Assembly (NCBI RefSeq): GCF_013377855.1 | Contig: NZ_JABXYJ010000003.1 | Span: 259,259-323,258, forward strand | DNA from: Cognatundibacterium oligocarboniphilum | GTDB taxonomy: Bacteria > Pseudomonadota > Gammaproteobacteria > Burkholderiales > Burkholderiaceae_D | Reading direction: 5' to 3' | DNA length: 64,000 bases | Translations under genes and position numbers: made by a program | The notes under the pieces: model-generated | What the model saw: the letters and a program-made list of their open reading frames with translations, nothing else | Database searches by the model: none | What the model was told of the DNA's origin: nothing | In this document: positions 47,601 through 57,381 of the stretch, in pieces | Layout of the letters: every line of letters begins with the position of its first letter | Numbering within the stretch: position 1 is the first letter of the stretch

Positions 47601-50600
47601 GCGGCACACTGATTTCGAGGTCGCCAATCCGCTTGATATTGTCATCGACGGGCGCGACCGTCTTGCTCAAGTCAGGGAAACCAATAATTTTTGCACCACT
47701 GACAGATGTCGTTTCCTCTGCAATACTGTTTCCAGTATCTGCCGCGCTAGTATCCGGCTGATGTGTATCTGACGCGAGGCCAGCGGCAACGCTATCCGCT
47801 GTTTCCTGTGCTTCCAGTTCTGCAGGCGGTGCAATCTCTTGCGGTATCTCTGCCGGCTGCATAGTCGCATTTTCGAGCGGCATGTGTAGCAGCTCATCTG
47901 CCGCGATTGGCAATGTTGCAACCATTGCAGGCGCGACGTCGGCTACACCAGCAACAGTTGGTGCGGCCGGTTCAGCCAACAGACTGGCTGCGCTGGGCAA
48001 ATCATCAAAAACACTGAGTTCAAAATGTTCCGTATTCGCAGCACTGGCTGTCTCCGGCATGTCGGGCGCATTCAGCACTTCGTCCATTGTCACGGATGCG
48101 GCAGGTGTTGGCTCGGCGAACTCCGGTAACAGCTCGGCTTCCTGCAGTAATGTCTCAAACGATACGCCTTCCGGAGTCGTAGCAATAATAGTTTCTGTCG
48201 CGGCGCCCCCGCTTTCAAGTTCAAGCTGAGATACCGGAGCCGTTGCAGTCTCTGCAGACAGGTTTCCGGGCATTTCCGGCGGCATCAGGATTGCCTGTGG
48301 CATCTCAAAATCCAGCCCTGCCTTCACGCGTTCAGCGGCAGCAATAATATCCGCACCAGTTCTGGCGGAATAGCCATACTGTTTCAGTTCATCAACCCAG
48401 ATCACCATTTCTTTTGCCGTATACTCCAGCAAAGCGTACAGGTTCTGGTCGCCACGCCGGGATTCCGACAACCACAGATTCATGACCTGTTCTATATTCC
48501 ATCCGGCTTCGCCAAATACGGTCAGCCCCACCATACGGCTGCTGCCTTTGAGGGTATGGAAGGAACGACGCAGGCTGGTCAGATGTTCCTGATTATCCGC
48601 ATCTTCACGTGACAAAGGCAAGGTATGCTGGACAAACGCCAGCACTTCGTCGGCCTCAGTCAGGAAGATGTCGAGCAATTCAGCATCAATAGCTTCATCG
48701 CTCTGAGGCAGAGAAACTGGAGCAGCAGGAATTTTTTCCGGTGCTGCAACCGGAGCGGTCGCCGCTACCAAGTGTTGCAGATTTTCGGAAGTACGCCCGG
48801 TATCAGCAGATGCCAGCAAACCAATCGCCGCATTAGCTCGCCCGCTGGCATCGGCATCATCCAGCAAGGTTGCGACGGAACGTTCAGACTCCAGCGACTG
48901 TTTCAGTTGTGCCTGCAGCACCTTGTTTTCCGGATGTTCCGCCAGCGAGACTGCCAGCCGCGCAGATTCCTGCTGCTGGTGCGCCAGTTCCTGCTCGGTG
49001 GTACGGACGACAGTCTCTGTCGACTGCGGGCTGTCTGGCAAAGCAATATGTGCAAATTCTTCTCGCTCCGGCAGCAGTTCTTTCTGAACCGTCTGCTCCA
49101 GCAAATTGGAACGGAAAATCCCCGACTCTTCGTCGAAACTGAATTTCTTTTTCGCCGTATCAGGCTGAGACTGCAAGGTCTCGATGAAAAAACTCAGGGC
49201 ACCAATATTCTGCGCTACTTTCTGGTGTAGCGCTTCAATATGCACGCCGTCAGAAGGCGCTGAATCCGCCGTCGCGGTAGCATCCACAAACTGTGCAACA
49301 ACCTGCCGGGTATGCTCGATAGCCTGCATCGCTGCGTCCTGATCGAGAATCGCCAGTGCCCCGCCAATCTGGTGCAGGACGCCATCAATCGACCTCAGGG
49401 AGTCATGTTGTGCCGGATCGCGGAAATATTCGTCCAGTGTCTTTTCAACCTGCCGCAGGCTGGTCTGCATTTCCGTCATCAACACTGCCATGGTCTGACG
49501 CTGTTGCGCTTCCCTGGAAATTTCTCCCATCCAGGCAGCCTGGGATTCTGGCTCTTCGCCGGAAACTACCGACAGCAGGCGTGCCGTAATTTCCTCAGCA
49601 CGCTCTGAAAAATGTGCCGGCAAGCGCGTAATATGATCCAAGGTATTCTCAACAAACAACAGGCTGGTTGCCAGCTCGATCGCCAGTTTTGAGCCATCGG
49701 CAGAATGCGCCACATGACGGGCAATCCCACTCAGTTCCCGCAGCAATTTCGACAGCGATGGCGAATTCAGCTGATCACCCGTCTCTGCCAGATCTTTCAT
49801 TTTCTGGGAAAATTTATCGGCAAGGTTATGATCACCGTTGGCGATCCGGCCCCATAAATTTTTCACCGCAGTCAACTGTTCCTTAGCGGTAGTCAGCACC
49901 CCCGCCGCAATTTGCCCATAATTTTTCTGTACGTAATCCGCCGGGACTTTATTGTCGAGATCGTATGCCTGACGGACGTTGGCAACAAAAGGGGTCGGAT
50001 GCTGAACCTGTGCCAGAAAGAACAGGGCGTCGCGCAATAGACGCTCAGGAATCGTATTCACACCATCCATCAAGCGGCGTATCTGCAGATTAATGCGCCC
50101 GAAAATCTGTTTGACATATTGCTGATTTTCAATCTGTCCGTTTGTGACTGCTTCGACAAAAGCCCGCATCACGACCCAGAATGCCTTGGTCTGCGAATTA
50201 GTCTGCGCGTGATCAATCTCACGGATCAGCTCATGCATGGATGTCAGTGCTAACTGCTGTTTTTGCGGATCTTTACCGGTCAGTACCGTCAGCAATAATT
50301 TTTCGAAACGCTGACGCAGATCTGTGTAATTTGCGGGAACAACCGCCTGAGACACGGCCAGCTCGGGAATTTTTTCCTTCGCAGACAATGCAGGGAAAAA
50401 CAAATCCGCCGGATGAATCCGTTCAGCGCCTTTCAATTCCAGCAGTGCGCGGTAATAGGGAAATAATCTGACTGGCTGATGGACGGAACCGGACAATAAA
50501 TCTTCCAGATAACGCAACACAGCATGAAACGCATCCAGAATGACATCAATGTTTGCCTGCGTCATCTCCAGCTGTGCGCTCTGCAAACGCTCAATCAGCT

Positions 50601-50853
50601 CCTCGATGGTTTCCGTCACGATCGAAACACCATCGATATCCACAATCTGCAGGGCACCATGCGCCTGGTGCAGGTAGTTTTTGGCGTGCAGCAAAGTAGT
50701 GGACCGGACGTCAATATCCTGTGCCAACGCATCTGTCAGCATCTTGCCGGCGTTGGTCATCGCCTCCCGCACTTCCGGCATCACCCAGGACAATGGTCCG
50801 GTATCAAACTGTTCCTGCGGAAAATGAGAGGAATTTGAAAAATCGGATGTCAT
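44608..50853 (-). CDS. pilL: ChpA/PilL hybrid chemosensory histidine kinase with multiple Hpt domains
   Basis: A 2081-residue CheA-type kinase that controls type IV pilus motility and cAMP-linked surface responses in relatives. From the N-terminus: a FimL/Hpt-like region (YLHQAHG, H65), a long helical part with degenerate repeats, three canonical Hpt sites (FHTLKGSSRM H766, HSLAGSSATV H1124, MHTIKGSARM H1315), an Ala/Pro/Glu-rich linker before and after them, the dimerisation helices, HATPase (N box with N1646, DDGRGLD, GRGVGMDVV), a CheW domain, and a C-terminal receiver with D2006 (LVDIEMPRMDG). It lies 91 bases after pilJ. pilK and chpB are absent. Confidence 0.95.
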   Translation of the reverse strand: MTSDFSNSSHFPQEQFDTGPLSWVMPEVREAMTNAGKMLTDALAQDIDVRSTTLLHAKNYLHQAHGALQIVDIDGVSIVTETIEELIERLQSAQLEMTQANIDVILDAFHAVLRYLEDLLSGSVHQPVRLFPYYRALLELKGAERIHPADLFFPALSAKEKIPELAVSQAVVPANYTDLRQRFEKLLLTVLTGKDPQKQQLALTSMHELIREIDHAQTNSQTKAFWVVMRAFVEAVTNGQIENQQYVKQIFGRINLQIRRLMDGVNTIPERLLRDALFFLAQVQHPTPFVANVRQAYDLDNKVPADYVQKNYGQIAAGVLTTAKEQLTAVKNLWGRIANGDHNLADKFSQKMKDLAETGDQLNSPSLSKLLRELSGIARHVAHSADGSKLAIELATSLLFVENTLDHITRLPAHFSERAEEITARLLSVVSGEEPESQAAWMGEISREAQQRQTMAVLMTEMQTSLRQVEKTLDEYFRDPAQHDSLRSIDGVLHQIGGALAILDQDAAMQAIEHTRQVVAQFVDATATADSAPSDGVHIEALHQKVAQNIGALSFFIETLQSQPDTAKKKFSFDEESGIFRSNLLEQTVQKELLPEREEFAHIALPDSPQSTETVVRTTEQELAHQQQESARLAVSLAEHPENKVLQAQLKQSLESERSVATLLDDADASGRANAAIGLLASADTGRTSENLQHLVAATAPVAAPEKIPAAPVSLPQSDEAIDAELLDIFLTEADEVLAFVQHTLPLSREDADNQEHLTSLRRSFHTLKGSSRMVGLTVFGEAGWNIEQVMNLWLSESRRGDQNLYALLEYTAKEMVIWVDELKQYGYSARTGADIIAAAERVKAGLDFEMPQAILMPPEMPGNLSAETATAPVSQLELESGGAATETIIATTPEGVSFETLLQEAELLPEFAEPTPAASVTMDEVLNAPDMPETASAANTEHFELSVFDDLPSAASLLAEPAAPTVAGVADVAPAMVATLPIAADELLHMPLENATMQPAEIPQEIAPPAELEAQETADSVAAGLASDTHQPDTSAADTGNSIAEETTSVSGAKIIGFPDLSKTVAPVDDNIKRIGDLEISVPLYSIYMAETDEIVRFLTQDFAEWRHEPHRHVSIHAIHASHSLAGSSATVGLKPLHELAHSLELVLQRLERHPVSLENAEFDVLDHALETARHMLQKFALSEMAETAPDEVRQLEQLLQNVIARSTAGADEEFVTSTNEKLDLSDLSGLPGHDAITSANLAAADLSATVLPVSTESLPDQSVQIKDELDYDLLPVFLEEGHDLLPMVGQLLRSWQEQPADTAIPQSIARLMHTIKGSARMAGAMGLGQHIHDMETRIESLMHTGHLVRQPLMDDLLARHDHSMQLFEYLQHPEAASVPVVPQVLTAAQELDQFQDAQVASEVQAQHVPATEAADSQMVSLTPLMPVAVNTPATRTSAPATQVSLPAAPGAPVPLVRVRADVLDRLVNQAGEVSISRSRLENEVGTLRASLGELTENVSRLRDQLREVEIQAETQITSRMAHSADREFDPLEFDRFTRLQELTRMMAESVSDVATVQTNLTRTIDGASGNLHIQARLTRELQQDLMRVRMIPFASVSERLYRVTRQTAKELDKRVNLDIRGAGVEMDRGVLEKMVGPFEHLLRNAIVHGIEARDVRRQLGKNETGELLIEIRQEGNEVVIRFNDDGRGLDLAHIRQKALSRGMISNEQAPNDAETASLIFEPGFSTATEITELAGRGVGMDVVRSEAASLGGRVEVSTIAGQGAEFTIHLPLTLAVTQVVLLNAGGRTLAVPSVLVEQVQHLKANALANAYNDSAVMWQGQRVSMYYLSTILGQNDAVPLAQQYTPLLVMKSGTERVAIHVDEIIGNREVVVKNIGPQLARMAGIAGATVLGSGEIVLILNPVPLAQRLEHERARLPQSGSETLPEMGAVADLQADAASTRNRSEPVQGLRTQHTVMVVDDSLTVRRVTQRLLTREGYQVVLAKDGIDALEQLQSVTPHVMLVDIEMPRMDGFDLTRNVRNDARTSHIPIIMITSRTADKHRNYAKELGVNEYFGKPYREDDLLEAITGLIGKEHTVLV

Positions 50854-50944
50854 GCATACTCCGCGAACTCAAGAGACGACCAGCCGTACGGCTCATCGTC
50901 TTGCAAATATGGCGGGCTGTCAGTGCAGCCCAGGAACGGACAGA

Positions 50945-53287
50945 TCAGGCTGCAACGCGGAAACGGGACACGGAATTTTTCAATTCCTCAGCCAGCAAAG
51001 ACAATTGCTTAATCGACTCTGCCGTTTGTTGTGTACCACTCTGTGTCTGCTCAGTCATCGTCAGAATGTGCTGGATATTTTGTGCCACACCGTTCGCAGA
51101 AGTTGCTTGCTGCTCCGTCGCCAGCGAGATACCCTGAATCAGTTCCGCCAGGCGGTTCGAAACGCTACGAATTTCTGCCAGCGCCGTACCGGCCGCATCA
51201 GACAGCTTGGCTCCCTCAACCACACCCTGAGTGGATTTTTCCATCGCGGCTACCGCATCGTGGGTATCGGTCTGAATCGTACGCACCAGCGCACCGATCT
51301 GTTTGGTCGCTTCAGCCGAACGTTCCGCCAGACGCTGCACCTCTTCCGCAACCACCGAGAAGCCGCGTCCCGCTTCACCCGCAGAGGCCGCCTGAATCGC
51401 CGCATTCAGCGCCAACACGTTGGTCTGTTCGGTAATGTCAGAAATCAGTTCCGTGATCTCACCAATCTCCTGAGAGGACTCACCCAGACGCTTGATTCGT
51501 TTTGACGTTTCCTGGATCTGTTCGCGAATCTCATTCATACCCTTGATCGCGTCTTCCACAGCATGCGCGCCCTGCTCCGCCGCCGCAACCGACTGACGCG
51601 CAACCTCTGCCGATTCATTCGCAGAACGGGATACGTCCGTAATTTCAGCCGCCATTGTCAGAACAACCTGACCGGCATCGGTAATTTCGCGTGACTGCTG
51701 TTCGGATGCTTCCAGCAAGTCATTGGAAATATTCTGGGCCTGATCAGACGCCGATGTAACCTGTTCTGCGGTCGAGGTAACACGGCCGACCAGACCGCGC
51801 AACTCTTCCACCGTATAGTTAACCGAGTCGGCGATCGCACCGGTAATATCTTCGGAAACCGTTGCCTGCACCGTCAAGTCACCGTCCGCGACTTCCTGCA
51901 ATTCATTCATCAGTCGCAAAATCGCAGCCTGATTCTGATCGTTGGCGGCTTTTGCTTCTTCTTCCTGTTTCTGCGCCTGCAACATCTGCGCCGCAGCTTC
52001 CTGACGGCGTTCATTCGCTTCTTTGGCGCGATTACGACTGTCCTGCAACAGAACCAGCGCAATTCCCACCGCAGAGGTCAGCGCGATCAGTGCCGAAAGC
52101 ATCAGCAACCAGAACGACAGACTGGTGGAATCCTGCTGCGCAGTGTAAGTTTTTTGCAGCTTGGTCAGTTTCGATTTCAGATCTTCGTTTTCATTAAAGA
52201 TCAGCTGTTCGGATTGTTTGGCCGCAATAAAATTCTGTAAGTTACCGAGAATGGTCGAAACCGATGCCTGATACTCAGTAAAAGTTTTTTGCAGTTCTTC
52301 CAGTTTTTCCCTTGTATCGGCATCCTTGGTCATCGTCAGGCGCAACACCTCGCTGCCCTTCAGGAAACCATCCACCAGATCGCGGAAAGTATTGGTATCT
52401 TTACCCAACAGGAAAGCCGTTTCCGGATTAACACCTTCAGAAGTCAGGAATTCATTCGCACTACGACCCAGACGCTGGGTCAACATCACCAGCTGGCCGG
52501 ATGCAGAAATTTCACGCGCAGATCCGCCCCCCTGTACTTTCAGCGTCGAAATCTGCTCTGTCAATTCCAGCAATACTGGCGACAGCGAGTTCAGTTTCTG
52601 CAGTGTCTCACCGAAACCGGTCAGCTCTTTACGTCTGGCCAGAATCGTTTCCGATGCTTTATTGGAGTTTTGCCAGGCTTTGATCGTTTCTTTTAAAACA
52701 GGCTCCAGTGTGCTGTCCGCCGGTTTAACATCACGCCCCTGATAATTACCACCCTCCAGCAGAATTTTCAGATCGTTGTTGATTTCCTTGCGGCTGTCTT
52801 CCAGCTGTTTAAACGCTTCGACGTTACCCTGAATCGAGTTTGGCGCAGCTTTACCGATACGCTGCGAGTGCATCAGCACGTCACCTGAAATCTGCACCTG
52901 CGTCGATACCAGCGCAGACTGGTTGGCATTAAGCCAGACGAAAAAACCACCCGCCAGCAATGCAACCGCCATCGTGACCGACAGCACGCGCATCTGCTTC
53001 TGCAGCGACATTTTGCCGATCAGCGGCAACCGAATGTCGCCGCCTTTTTCTAGTGCGTCACCGATAAAAGTCGCATCGGCGCGTTGTGCGTGTGATACAG
53101 GAGTAGGAATCTCCTGCTTGACTCCGGTATCTGCTTCAGTTTCCGTATTGAGCATTCTGACGTTGCTGGCCTCTTCAATCTCAGCCGAATCAGCATGACT
53201 AAATGACCTTGCCGCCATCTCTGCTCCATCAATTTCCGTAACCGGATCATCTTTTTTCTTGGACAAGAACGGTACTTTCAAAGCCAT
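50945..53287 (-). CDS. pilJ: Type IV pilus methyl-accepting chemotaxis protein PilJ
   Basis: A 780-residue inner-membrane receptor. There is a cytoplasmic N-terminal stretch of about 100 residues, TM1 (about 101-120), a periplasmic PilJ-type helical sensor with two repeats, TM2 (about 388-413), a HAMP-like region, and the signalling domain with the hairpin tip [21 protein letters not shown]. In Pseudomonas PilJ senses pilin contact. It follows pilI by 56 bases. The extended acidic N-terminus before TM1 is longer than in the Pseudomonas protein. No MCP methyltransferase gene is next to it. Confidence 0.95.
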   Translation of the reverse strand: MALKVPFLSKKKDDPVTEIDGAEMAARSFSHADSAEIEEASNVRMLNTETEADTGVKQEIPTPVSHAQRADATFIGDALEKGGDIRLPLIGKMSLQKQMRVLSVTMAVALLAGGFFVWLNANQSALVSTQVQISGDVLMHSQRIGKAAPNSIQGNVEAFKQLEDSRKEINNDLKILLEGGNYQGRDVKPADSTLEPVLKETIKAWQNSNKASETILARRKELTGFGETLQKLNSLSPVLLELTEQISTLKVQGGGSAREISASGQLVMLTQRLGRSANEFLTSEGVNPETAFLLGKDTNTFRDLVDGFLKGSEVLRLTMTKDADTREKLEELQKTFTEYQASVSTILGNLQNFIAAKQSEQLIFNENEDLKSKLTKLQKTYTAQQDSTSLSFWLLMLSALIALTSAVGIALVLLQDSRNRAKEANERRQEAAAQMLQAQKQEEEAKAANDQNQAAILRLMNELQEVADGDLTVQATVSEDITGAIADSVNYTVEELRGLVGRVTSTAEQVTSASDQAQNISNDLLEASEQQSREITDAGQVVLTMAAEITDVSRSANESAEVARQSVAAAEQGAHAVEDAIKGMNEIREQIQETSKRIKRLGESSQEIGEITELISDITEQTNVLALNAAIQAASAGEAGRGFSVVAEEVQRLAERSAEATKQIGALVRTIQTDTHDAVAAMEKSTQGVVEGAKLSDAAGTALAEIRSVSNRLAELIQGISLATEQQATSANGVAQNIQHILTMTEQTQSGTQQTAESIKQLSLLAEELKNSVSRFRVAA

Positions 53288-53343
53288 TACTAAGTCTCCT
53301 CAACGATTGAAAATCTGTCAGCCGTACTTCAAAAAAAGGCCGA

Positions 53344-53928
53344 CTATAAACCTATATGCAAAAAATCCTGATCCTGCACCAGCGCAGCCAGGCTTAACTC
53401 ACGCCAGATATGACCATCACGGTCGCGGAACTGCCGTTGCAGCCACGCGCGATGCCCGGCTTCCTGCGTATCTGACGCCAACTCATCCATTTCGGCAATA
53501 TTACGTAAACCTAACACCTGCGTCACCAGCAATGCGCTGTTAAATGCCAGTTCGGGCGCAAAGGCAACGATACGGCACGTCGGATCCAGTACAGTGGATT
53601 CATTTCCCTGAAAGCGCGACAAATCAACCACACTGGTCAGATTACCCCGGATATTCGATAAGCCGACATACCAGTCTTTAGTCAATGGTACCCCTGTCAA
53701 AAGACCGGCACTGACAATTTCACCCGCCTCGCGCAAATCGAGCAGGTAACGGTTCTGCCCGATCAAAATCCCCAACTGATTGAGTTGTGAAAAACCGCCA
53801 CGTTGCGCAGCCTGCATTCTTTCAACCAACTGCGCCTGAAACTCTCTCAAACGGGTGCGCCGCACCCCGCTGTCCGGAGAGGCGGTTTCGAGATTTACAG
53901 CTTTAGGGTCACTCAACGTCTGGGTCAT
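53344..53928 (-). CDS. pilI: CheW-like adaptor PilI
   Basis: A 194-residue CheW-fold adaptor that couples PilJ to the ChpA kinase. The region GILIGQNRYLLDLREAGEIV opens the CheW domain, and LSNIRGNLTSVVDLSRFQG is its characteristic core. It is between pilH and pilJ on the same strand, the usual order. A basic N-terminal extension of about 40 residues precedes the domain. Confidence 0.93.
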   Translation of the reverse strand: MTQTLSDPKAVNLETASPDSGVRRTRLREFQAQLVERMQAAQRGGFSQLNQLGILIGQNRYLLDLREAGEIVSAGLLTGVPLTKDWYVGLSNIRGNLTSVVDLSRFQGNESTVLDPTCRIVAFAPELAFNSALLVTQVLGLRNIAEMDELASDTQEAGHRAWLQRQFRDRDGHIWRELSLAALVQDQDFLHIGL

Positions 53929-54001
53929 GAGCTTGTCCGCGAATTTCTGAAATGGGTAAGGCTTTTATTGCTGTCAACGATGTACCGGTTATCTGCAGAC
54001 A

Positions 54002-54367
54002 TCAGCCCAGTGCGGCGATTTTGGCCAACAGTTCCTGCGGGTCAATAGGCTTGACCAAGTAATCACGTGCGCCCTGGCGCAGTCCCCAGATACGATCCGT
54101 TTCCTGATTTTTACTGGTGCAGATAATGACAGGAATATCCTGCGTTTCCGGATCTTTTGCAATGGCACGGGTAATCTGGAAGCCATTCTGGCCAGGCATA
54201 ACAACATCCATCAGAATCAGCTGCGGCTTATCTGCCTTGATCTTGGTCAGCGCCTCTTCGCCGTTTTCTGCCGTTGAAACAGAAAAACCGTTTTTCGCCA
54301 GCACATCCGTGAGGAAGTAGCGTTCGGTTGGAGAGTCATCTACTACTAAAATTTTTTGAATTGCCAT
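54002..54367 (-). CDS. pilH: Type IV pilus response regulator PilH
   Basis: A 121-residue single receiver domain with D10/D11, phospho-acceptor D54 (LILMDVVMP) and KPID at the end. In Pseudomonas PilH favours retraction and acts partly as a phosphate sink. I chose the ATG at 54365-54367: AAGGA is nine bases upstream, whereas the next ATG upstream directly abuts it. It is 26 bases after pilG. Confidence 0.94.
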   Translation of the reverse strand: MAIQKILVVDDSPTERYFLTDVLAKNGFSVSTAENGEEALTKIKADKPQLILMDVVMPGQNGFQITRAIAKDPETQDIPVIICTSKNQETDRIWGLRQGARDYLVKPIDPQELLAKIAALG

Positions 54368-54393
54368 TTCGCTCATTCCTTACATTAACTGAA

Positions 54394-54792
54394 TTATTCC
54401 CGCTCGCCGGAAGTGTAATTCCGGACAGTTTTCAGGAGACTGTCTTTTGTAAAAGGCTTGGTCAGATATTCGTCCGACCCCACCATCGCACCACGCGCCC
54501 GGTCAAACAAACCATCTTTTGACGACAGCATAATGACTGGAGTATCCCTGAATTTCGCACTTTTTTTAATCAGAGCACAAGTCTGGTAACCATCCAGACG
54601 CGGCATCAGAATGTCACAAAAAATCAGGTCAGGGTGAGAATCATTGATTTTTGCCAGGGCATCAAATCCATCTTCAGCCAGGACAATTTTATAACCAGCC
54701 TGCCCAAGAAAAATCTCCGCTGAACGACGTATTGTGCTGCTATCGTCAATCACCATGATTTTCAAGTTTTCATTGCCAGCCAATGTTGACAT
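54394..54792 (-). CDS. pilG: Type IV pilus response regulator PilG
   Basis: A 132-residue receiver protein and first gene of the pilG-H-I-J-L operon. The phospho-acceptor is D60 (FCDILMPRLDG), with D16/D17 and the KPF lysine in place. In Pseudomonas PilG promotes pilus extension at the leading pole. A TATAAT -10 lies 20 bases before the ATG, so the leader is very short. Confidence 0.94.
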   Translation of the reverse strand: MSTLAGNENLKIMVIDDSSTIRRSAEIFLGQAGYKIVLAEDGFDALAKINDSHPDLIFCDILMPRLDGYQTCALIKKSAKFRDTPVIMLSSKDGLFDRARGAMVGSDEYLTKPFTKDSLLKTVRNYTSGERE

Positions 54793-54812
54793 AAGTTCAT
54801 CTTCCAGACAGA

Positions 54813-54856
54813 ATTATAGCAAGCTAGCACTTTAACAAAAAATCTTTAAAGTGCTA
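54813..54856 (-). promoter_or_regulatory. pilG promoter -10 with an adjacent 11-bp inverted repeat
   Basis: On the minus strand a perfect TATAAT (plus 54813-54818) precedes pilG. Directly upstream, where the -35 should be, lies the inverted repeat TAGCACTTTAA/TTAAAGTGCTA (54825-54835 and 54846-54856). A normal -35 is not visible there. The repeat could be an activator or repressor site for the whole chemosensory operon, or a 3' hairpin of the upstream rubredoxin transcript. Confidence 0.5.
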
Positions 54857-54908
54857 CTTGTTTTCCCTGAATAAACATTCAATATAGCCAAAAATACACA
54901 AGCCGAGG

Positions 54909-55103
54909 TTAAATCGCAACCATTTCAAAGTCTTCCTTGCGGGCGCCGCATTCCGGACAGGTCCAGTTCATCGGAACATCATCCCATAAAGTGCCCGGCG
55001 CGATGCCCTCACCAGGCAAACCCTGCTCTTCGTCATAAACCCAGCCACAAATCAGACACATCCACGTTTTATACTGCGGTTTATTTCCCACATTATCACT
55101 CAC
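54909..55103 (-). CDS. rubA: Rubredoxin
   Basis: A 64-residue iron protein for one-electron transfer. Two CxxC pairs bind the iron: C16/C19 (CLICG) and C49/C52 (CPECG), with the conserved WVYDEEQG and PGTLWDDVP between them. The short length and this layout are typical of aerobic proteobacterial rubredoxins, found next to pilG in many Beta- and Gammaproteobacteria. It is divergent from thiD with a 122-base gap. Confidence 0.96.
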   Translation of the reverse strand: MSDNVGNKPQYKTWMCLICGWVYDEEQGLPGEGIAPGTLWDDVPMNWTCPECGARKEDFEMVAI

Positions 55104-55225
55104 GACTAAAACCCTTCAATCAAGTAAAATACAAAGATACCGCACAAAAATGACAAAAAGATTGTCACTTCCATACTTCGGACGAAAAAAAGTCCGGCAA
55201 AGCCGGCTATATTAATCTACCCACC

Positions 55226-56044
55226 GTGCAAAACCAAATTTCCCCACTTATCCTCAGTTTTGGGGCTGCCGATCCGGTAGCTGCCACAGGCTTATATGCA
55301 GACACCGCATCATTTGCCGCAATGGGCTGTCACGGACTCCCGGTCACGACAGCGATACTCACCGGCGATACCGGTCAGGTTGACAGCATTCATGCGCTGG
55401 ATGCCGATCTGGTCGACGAACAGGCAAGAACCGTACTGGAAGACATGCCTGTGATTGCCATCAAAGTCGGGCTGGTAGGCAGCGTCGAAAACGTTACGGC
55501 CATTGCCGAAATTGTCTCAGATTATCCTGATATGCCGTTAATACTCGATCCGTTTAATGCTGCCGTGGCGGAACACATTGCCGATGCCGAGGATCTATCT
55601 CTGTCCATTCGTGAATTGCTGATACCGCAGGCAATGCTGTTGGTCATTTCCGCAATCGAATTATCACGGCTGGCTGAAACCTGGAAAGAGCAGAACGAAT
55701 CTGATGATCTGACAGCCGATGCCATGACGCTCATTGATTCCGGTTGCGAATATGTGCTTGTGACCGGAACCCCGTGCCAGGCCGGAGAAATTGCCAACAT
55801 GCTGTTCAATGAATCGGGCATGGTCAGGCGGGATGTCTGGCAGCGTGCGCCGGGTTCTTATATGGGGGCCGGCAGCACCTTGTCTGCTGCGCTGACTGCC
55901 CTGCTTGCCACCGGGATCCCCGTCCCCGAAGCCGTGCTGGAGGCGCAGGAATTCACATTGGCGGCCGTTCAGCATGCGCAACAGTTCGGCATGGGGAAAC
56001 TCGTACCAGACCGCTATTTCTGGGCCAGAGAACCGGCGCAATAA
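55226..56044 (+). CDS. thiD: Hydroxymethylpyrimidine/phosphomethylpyrimidine kinase family protein
   Basis: A 272-residue ribokinase-fold enzyme of thiamin synthesis, adding two phosphates to the HMP pyrimidine. It has the opening SFGAADPVAATGLYAD, a variant of the ThiD GxDxSxGxGxxAD motif in which usual serine/glycine positions differ, and the late anion-hole GAGSTLSAALTALLATG. The start codon is GTG. Because the N-terminal motif is diverged, it may be a ThiD-like kinase with a shifted role. No TPP riboswitch is visible upstream. hemL follows after 38 bases. Confidence 0.82.
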   Translation: MQNQISPLILSFGAADPVAATGLYADTASFAAMGCHGLPVTTAILTGDTGQVDSIHALDADLVDEQARTVLEDMPVIAIKVGLVGSVENVTAIAEIVSDYPDMPLILDPFNAAVAEHIADAEDLSLSIRELLIPQAMLLVISAIELSRLAETWKEQNESDDLTADAMTLIDSGCEYVLVTGTPCQAGEIANMLFNESGMVRRDVWQRAPGSYMGAGSTLSAALTALLATGIPVPEAVLEAQEFTLAAVQHAQQFGMGKLVPDRYFWAREPAQ

Positions 56045-56082
56045 GCCTGCCGCCCTCCTCGATTTTTACCTGAATCCATATT

Positions 56083-57363
56083 ATGACGAATCATAACGAA
56101 ACTTTATTTGCACGCGCCCAGTTATCCACCCCCGGAGGGGTCAATTCTCCGGTACGGGCATTTCGTTCCGTAGGAGGAACGCCCCGTTTCATCACCCGTG
56201 CGGAGGGTCCCTATTTCTGGGATGCCGACGACCGTCGCTACATTGACTATATCGGTTCGTGGGGCCCTGCCATTGTGGGGCACGCACATCCGGAAGTCGT
56301 CACCGCAGTCCAGGAAGCTGCGGCACGCGGCCTGAGTTTTGGCGCACCGACAGAAGGTGAAATTCTGATGGCCGAGGAAATCTGCAAGCTGGTACCCGGC
56401 GTAGAACAGCTACGCCTGGTTTCCAGCGGCACGGAAGCGACCATGAGCGCGCTGCGTCTGGCCCGTGGCGCCACCCGGCGCGACAAAATCATTAAATTTG
56501 AAGGCTGCTACCACGGTCATGCGGATTCATTGCTGGTCAAAGCAGGCAGCGGTTTGCTGACTTTCGGCAACCCGACTTCTGCCGGTGTGCCGGAAGATTT
56601 CAGCAAACACACGCTGGTTCTCGACTACAACAACAGCCAGCAGCTCGAAGAAGTATTCCGTACTGTCGGCGACCAGATCGCCTGCGTAATCGTGGAACCC
56701 GTCGCCGGGAACATGAATCTGGTCCGCGCCACAACGGAATTTCTGCAAACCATGCGCCGTTTATGCTCACAGCATGGCAGTGTCCTGATTTTCGATGAGG
56801 TGATGTGTGGCTTCAGGGTGGGTCTGCATGGCGCACAGGCTTTATACGAGATTCAGGCCGATCTGGTGTGCCTGGGCAAAGTCATCGGCGGCGGCCTGCC
56901 CGTTGCTGCATTCGGCGGTCGGGCGGATCTGATGAAACATATGGCGCCATTGGGCGGCGTGTATCAGGCGGGAACGCTGTCAGGCAATCCGGTGGCGGTT
57001 GCTGCCGGACTGACGACACTGAAAATTATTCAGCGCGAAGGTTTTTACAGCACGCTGACCGCGCAGACCCGTGAGCTGGCAGAACGCCTGACCGCAGCAG
57101 GACAGGCTGCCGGACATCAGTTCTGTGCGGATGCCGTCGGCGGCATGTTCGGTCTCTATTTTTCTGCGCAGATTCCAGATTCCTATGCGTCAGTCATGGC
57201 CAGCGACAAAGAAAAGTTCAACCGTTTCTTCCATCTGATGCTGGACGCCGGCGTGTATCTCGCACCATCTGCATTTGAAGCAGGCTTTGTTTCCATTCAG
57301 CACAATACGCAAATCATTGACGCCACGATTGAAGCGGCAAAACGAGCATTTGCGCATCTCTAA
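56083..57363 (+). CDS. hemL: Glutamate-1-semialdehyde 2,1-aminomutase
   Basis: A PLP enzyme that makes 5-aminolevulinate for tetrapyrroles (426 residues). The N-terminus [19 protein letters not shown] is diagnostic. The PLP-contacting aspartate is in [13 protein letters not shown] and the Schiff-base lysine in [11 protein letters not shown]. The order rubredoxin-thiD-hemL is conserved in related genomes. It ends at a palindrome shared with the convergent deaminase gene. Confidence 0.97.
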   Translation: MTNHNETLFARAQLSTPGGVNSPVRAFRSVGGTPRFITRAEGPYFWDADDRRYIDYIGSWGPAIVGHAHPEVVTAVQEAAARGLSFGAPTEGEILMAEEICKLVPGVEQLRLVSSGTEATMSALRLARGATRRDKIIKFEGCYHGHADSLLVKAGSGLLTFGNPTSAGVPEDFSKHTLVLDYNNSQQLEEVFRTVGDQIACVIVEPVAGNMNLVRATTEFLQTMRRLCSQHGSVLIFDEVMCGFRVGLHGAQALYEIQADLVCLGKVIGGGLPVAAFGGRADLMKHMAPLGGVYQAGTLSGNPVAVAAGLTTLKIIQREGFYSTLTAQTRELAERLTAAGQAAGHQFCADAVGGMFGLYFSAQIPDSYASVMASDKEKFNRFFHLMLDAGVYLAPSAFEAGFVSIQHNTQIIDATIEAAKRAFAHL

Positions 57364-57381
57364 CATCATTTACGCAAATCA

